From Astragalus membranaceus (Eukaryota > Streptophyta > Magnoliopsida > Fabales > Fabaceae): 64,000 nucleotides of DNA. The stretch spans positions 186,791,068 through 186,855,067 of the forward strand of contig CM076846.1 of NCBI GenBank assembly GCA_039519185.1, read 5' to 3'. Below the pieces are notes generated by a model that saw only the letters and a program-made list of their open reading frames with translations, had not been told where the DNA came from and did not search any database. How positions within the stretch are numbered: the stretch's first letter is position 1; every line of letters starts with the position of its first letter. The position numbers and the translations under genes are program-made. Shown here in pieces: positions 60,278 through 64,000 of the stretch.

Positions 60278-60766
60278 GGCTTTTAATTTACATACCTCCT
60301 CCTTGGACCTTATTACCCCCCCCCATTTCCATTTAACCCCAAAATACCCCTCTCATAAACCCGGATTTATCACAAAAAAGGTATTTCTGGAACTGTTTTT
60401 TATATTCCCGAAATCAACCCACATAAATCCGGAATTATAAAAGTGTATTCTGGATTTATCACAATTAGATGATACCGGAAGTAAAAAATTTAGTCTCTTC
60501 CGGATTTATCATAACAACATAAATCCGGAAGGCATTTTATAGTTCCAAAATTATGTTGGAATGATAAATCCGGAGAGGAAAACTCATTTTTTTGCTTCCA
60601 GAATTATGAGTATCGGATACTTCCAGAAAAAATCAACAAGTTACGTTCCGGAATTATGTGTTAAGAGATAAATCCGGAAATTGGTTTGAGGAGCCGGGGG
60701 TAAAATTGAAAGTTTGGTCAATTTGGGGGGTAGGAGGTCCATAGGGGGGTATGAAATTTAAAAGCC
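60278..60766. mobile_element. 489-bp Mutator-type MITE rich in TCCGGA
   Basis: Perfect 9-bp target duplication TTTACGGAA at 60269-60277 and 60767-60775. Inverted ends begin GGCTTTTAA and continue through the CATAC/TGGACC region for about 60 bases. The interior has seven or eight CCGGA/TCCGG palindromes in the context AAATCCGGAATTAT. No coding capacity. Confidence 0.85.
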
Positions 60767-60859
60767 TTTACGGAAAGCCGACAAGGAATTCCATTAATAA
60801 CATGTCGTTCAATCCCATTTCCGCCAAAATTACTATTTTTTAGTAACAATGTGCCCACA

Positions 60860-61050
60860 TTATTCCCATGTGAGCGCCACGTGACAGCCACCAATTGGTT
60901 GCTAACGTGGCACGTGTCGGTGACACATGGCAGTGGTGACATGACATATCAGCGCCACATGGCATAAAGGCCCAATTAAATGTTGACACGGGGTAGTGAT
61001 GTCATTGCTGATCTCATACTGACGTCATCTCTGTTTGCCACGTCACCTTT
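60860..61050. promoter_or_regulatory. Cluster of ACGT-core motifs
   Basis: CACGTG at 60878-60883 and 60911-60916, plus AACGTGG, TGACGTCA and CCACGTCA nearby. Either a bZIP-binding region or part of a repeat; no gene is close, so the call is weak. Confidence 0.25.
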
Positions 61051-61339
61051 TTTAGATGGAAAGTTAATAGAGGGACGAAACGGAATGTGTTTTGTTTTTG
61101 CAATGGTTTTTCTAATATTTTTTTTGCAGAGACTAAACTGGATAATGATGATATTTGCATGAACAAACATATATTTAAGTCTAAATTTTAATTTGGAGAT
61201 TAAATAAAGATAAATAGTAAATTTCAAAAACTTTGGTAAATTGTACATTGGTATGTTAAAAGTACTTCAATTGTTTTTTGAAAAAAATGTCAAAAGTACC
61301 AAATATCAAGAATGGATGGAAATTATTGTAAAAAAAAGA

Positions 61340-62332
61340 GGCTTAAATATGTTTTAAGCCCCTGCAAATATAGTGTGTTTTGGTTTAAGCCCCTGCAATT
61401 TTTTTTTTTAGTAAAATTCCCATGCAAAAGCAACCTTTTTGAAATAGGCCCTTCTGTTAACTTAACGTTACAAAAAACGCCTACGTGGCTAAAAGAAATC
61501 TGACGTGTCATTTATTTTTCTTTTCAAATTTTTTTTATGCCAATTGAACTGCCAAATCATTGTTTTTTATTTTTTATTATTCTCCATTATTCTTTTTTTC
61601 TCCATCACCACCATTTTCTCAACAAACCTCTTTCTTCTTCTCTACAGTTACAGTTCCTGTCTCCCTCTCTCTCTGCGCTTCATCTCCCTCTATCTTTTTC
61701 TCAGATTTCATTCCAAAGCTTACATCTTTCCCCCAAACCCAGTTACCCTAAATCTCCAAATTGATTCCAAAGCTTAATTTGGGATTTGGGGTTAGGGTTC
61801 CTAAACGTAAATCGAAATCAAAACTGGAATGCTGGAAAATGAAATCAAAACATAAATCGAAATGATGGTGCTGGAAGCGGAAATTGAAACAAACAAAATG
61901 ATGGGTTTTACAAAACAAACGAATGCATAATGTGGATTCACAAATATGCTTCATTCACATTGCATTGGAATTAAATCTGTGGGTTTGTTCTTCTGGAACC
62001 GTGCTTGTGTTTCTGGGTTGGAAGAAGACGAAGATGAAGATGTTTATCTAAATTTGAAGGTTGAAGATGGAGGTTGAATGTTTGGAGGTCGAAGATAGAG
62101 AATAATAAAAATGAATTAAAATTAAAAATAATGACATGGCATTACAAGTCAGCATTAAAAATAAATTAGAAAAAATAAATAAATGACAACTCAGCGTTTT
62201 TGTAACGTTGGGTTAACAGAAGAGATTATATCAAAATAGTGTATTTTGCAAGGGTTTTTTACTAAAATTTTTTTTGCAAAGACTTAAACCAAAACCCGTT
62301 ATATTTGTAGGGGCCCGAAAGATATTTAAGAA
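61340..62332. mobile_element. Long-TIR Mutator-like element, about 1 kb
   Basis: Left end GGCTTAAATATGTTTTAAGC and right end (inverted) CTTAAATATCTTTCGGGCC pair over about 240 bases with 80-85% similarity by eye; landmarks are TTTTGGTTTAAG and TCTGTTAAC. The interior (61560-62090) includes CT-rich UTR-like sequence and could be captured host DNA. Flanks both carry AAGAATGGAYGG, but a precise 9-bp duplication was not resolved. Confidence 0.65.
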
Positions 62333-62580
62333 ACAAAGAAAGAATGGACGGAAAAAATTGTAAAAAAAAAAAGAATGGACGGAAAAAAATTGTGGACGGA
62401 GCAGTAATTCACAATGTGCTACTATACCAAAATGAAACATGATATTTCACTTTGTATGCATTTCCGGTGAATATACATGCGGCTGAAATAGTCTCTCGAT
62501 CTGCGTCCACATTTTGCGGGGCCCACCAAATGACTCTTACTCCATGCTTTGCTTGCTCTCTCGGTTCGTATCGCATGGAG

Positions 62581-62587
62581 TATAAAA
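62581..62587 (+). promoter_or_regulatory. TATA box of the small 3' gene
   Basis: TATAAAA 158 bases before the ATG at 62745, followed by an A/G-rich leader with AAAAAG repeats (62640-62680). Confidence 0.55.
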
Positions 62588-62744
62588 TGCATTGGTCCAC
62601 TTCAATCCAATTTCCATCCACCGCCGTTTCAGCAAATCCGAAAGAAAAAAGAAAAAAGAAAAAAGAAAAAGAAAAGGTTTATCTTTCTGTGGTCTATTCA
62701 GTTCAATTCCATCGCAGAGCAGAGCACCCTAATTGCATCTCACA

Positions 62745-63181
62745 ATGGCTTGCACGCCTGCAAATTCATTACTCCAATTGAAGGTTTTCATTTATATATC
62801 CCTCAAATTTCTTCCTCTGAGTGTGTCAATTTTGAATTAAAATACTTTAGCTTTAAATGCTGCTATTTGTTGCCTCATGGTTTGCAGGGCTCCCATCAAA
62901 GACCAGTTCTGAGAAGAAACATTGCTGCTCATTACTCACCTGGTATCGTATTGCAATTTGCATGCATGTTCGTGTTGTTGTTGCCTTACTTACCTTTTAA
63001 TAAATCAGCAGTTTAAGTTAACTATTGTGTGCATTCATTCCCAGTCTGCGCTCGCTTTGACTTCTTGTGATGTCATTTCGTAATTGCATTTATTGGTTTT
63101 TGTGTTGTAGCAATTGAGACCGAGAAATTGGAAGAAGAGGACTTGATAATAGGAAATCAAGAATCGTATAACAATAACTAG
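62745..63181 (+). CDS. Small three-exon gene, 54-residue protein of unknown function
   Basis: Exons 62745-62783, 62888-62942 and 63111-63181 join in frame at clean GT-AG sites: 13, 18.3 and 22.7 codons. The product begins MACTPANSLLQLK, continues GSHQRPVLRRNIAAHYSP and ends in an acidic tail EKLEEEDLIIGNQESYNNN. The Ser/Arg-rich, acid-poor first 30 residues look like the start of an organelle transit peptide, so this may be the 5' end of a longer gene or a short isoform rather than a complete protein. No family recognised. A TATA box and an AAAAAG-rich leader precede it. Confidence 0.5.
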
Positions 63182-64000
63182 GTTCAATTCAATGCAACTA
63201 ATTTCAATTTTGAATTCTGTTCTTGTTACTTTGCGGATAGGGATAGGTTAACGACTTTGTGTAAGCTACGAAGGCTTCACCCTGTTGTTTATAAATATTA
63301 CAATAAATAAGAAATTTCAAGATATTATGCCAAGAAATTTCAATTGTTGGTGCAATGTTAACTTGTGTGTCTTCTAGCAATATTAACACTATTACTATCC
63401 AAGAGCTTAGGCTTGTAGTGTAGTTTGTGTCTTTCTGTTTTTTTTTTCTTGTTTCCTTTGTGTACCAAAAATATAGAATGATTAAATGCCATTATTGCTT
63501 CCCTTTTTCTTTTCCCGCAATAGCAAAAGCTGGCTGATATTACTACTCAATATCACTTAGGGCCTGCTTGATATACTTTTTAAAGAGTTTTCTCTTTTTA
63601 AAAGTTAACAAAGAACAAAATTTGTTTTTCTTAATTCTTTTAAAACATAAATCTGTTTTTAAAAAAGATAATCAAACACGCTCTTAGTCCTTTGAATACG
63701 GATTTCCCACATCAAGTTTCTATAGATAGATATATGCATTTTTGTCAAGGTTTGAGAATTTTCTATACACGGATCACTAGTACCATTTGATGAGCCCGGT
63801 CTGCACTCATCAAACATTAAACAGTACTGTGTGGTCAATGTAGAGTTTATGTTCAACTCTTAATGTGGATGAATGTTATAGGTGCCTCTTGAATAATTAA
63901 TCATTTCATTGTCATCCTGCCGCAGGCTTATTTAATCTAAAGGGTGATGGGCTAATCCACAAAGGGTTCAGGCATCAAAGTCAAAGACATTTTATGCCTA
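63182..64000. other. 3' flank, nothing recognised
   Basis: AT-rich sequence. It may contain introns or UTR of the small gene, but I see no further exon with confidence. Confidence 0.4.

Noticed and set aside
1..64000. tRNA or rRNA genes
   Set aside because: None seen by eye; tRNA-like words at 20222, 38971, 48160 and 53520 are retrotransposon primer-binding sites.

Overview
The window is nuclear DNA of a dicot plant, most likely a legume. It shows GT-AG introns, plant-specific gene families (class II formin, REM-type B3 proteins, RPA1-like OB-fold proteins) and a dense nest of plant transposable elements. The legume assignment is inference from element types; no species is claimed.

Layout. 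1-4.3 kb: the 5' half of a class II formin (minus strand) that runs off the left edge. 4.8-6.4 kb: two Mutator-type non-autonomous elements, one of them a 1.1-kb foldback element with a 9-bp target duplication. 7-18.8 kb: one L1-type LINE (minus strand) framed by a 15-bp target duplication. Inside it sit a 1.45-kb solo LTR and a 4-kb MULE whose transposase is joined to an OTU-type cysteine protease domain. 19.1-22.9 kb: a second, rearranged LINE (plus strand) broken by an LTR with primer-binding site and a hAT MITE. 23.6-26.8 kb: two B3-domain genes in tandem, the second with a frame break. 26.8-30.5 kb: intergenic DNA with three diverged copies of one block plus MITEs. 30.5-42.4 kb: an RPA1-like gene whose start region is tandemly duplicated and which is split by an 8.7-kb Athila-type retrotransposon. 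That element keeps gag-protease and a late ORF but has lost reverse transcriptase, RNase H and integrase. 42.7-54.2 kb: two copies of a tRNA-Met-primed Ty3/Gypsy LTR-gag unit. Copy A carries a 2.87-kb solo LTR and the 3' end of another gypsy element, while copy B preserves both empty sites. 54.8-60.2 kb: a degenerate Helitron Rep-helicase gene ending in a typical 3' hairpin plus CTAG. 60.3-62.3 kb: two more Mutator-type non-autonomous elements. 62.6-63.2 kb: a small three-exon gene of unknown function.

How it fits together. Five host genes or gene parts (formin, two B3 genes, RPA1-like, small 3' gene) are embedded in roughly 45 kb of nested transposons. The relative order of several insertions can be read from target duplications and from the two LTR-gag copies. 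The most unusual pattern is that at least seven unrelated element families (LTR retrotransposons, a MULE and a MITE) each carry a dense cluster of their own CpG-containing palindrome, placed in LTRs or subterminal regions. I treat this as the best candidate for an undescribed shared feature.
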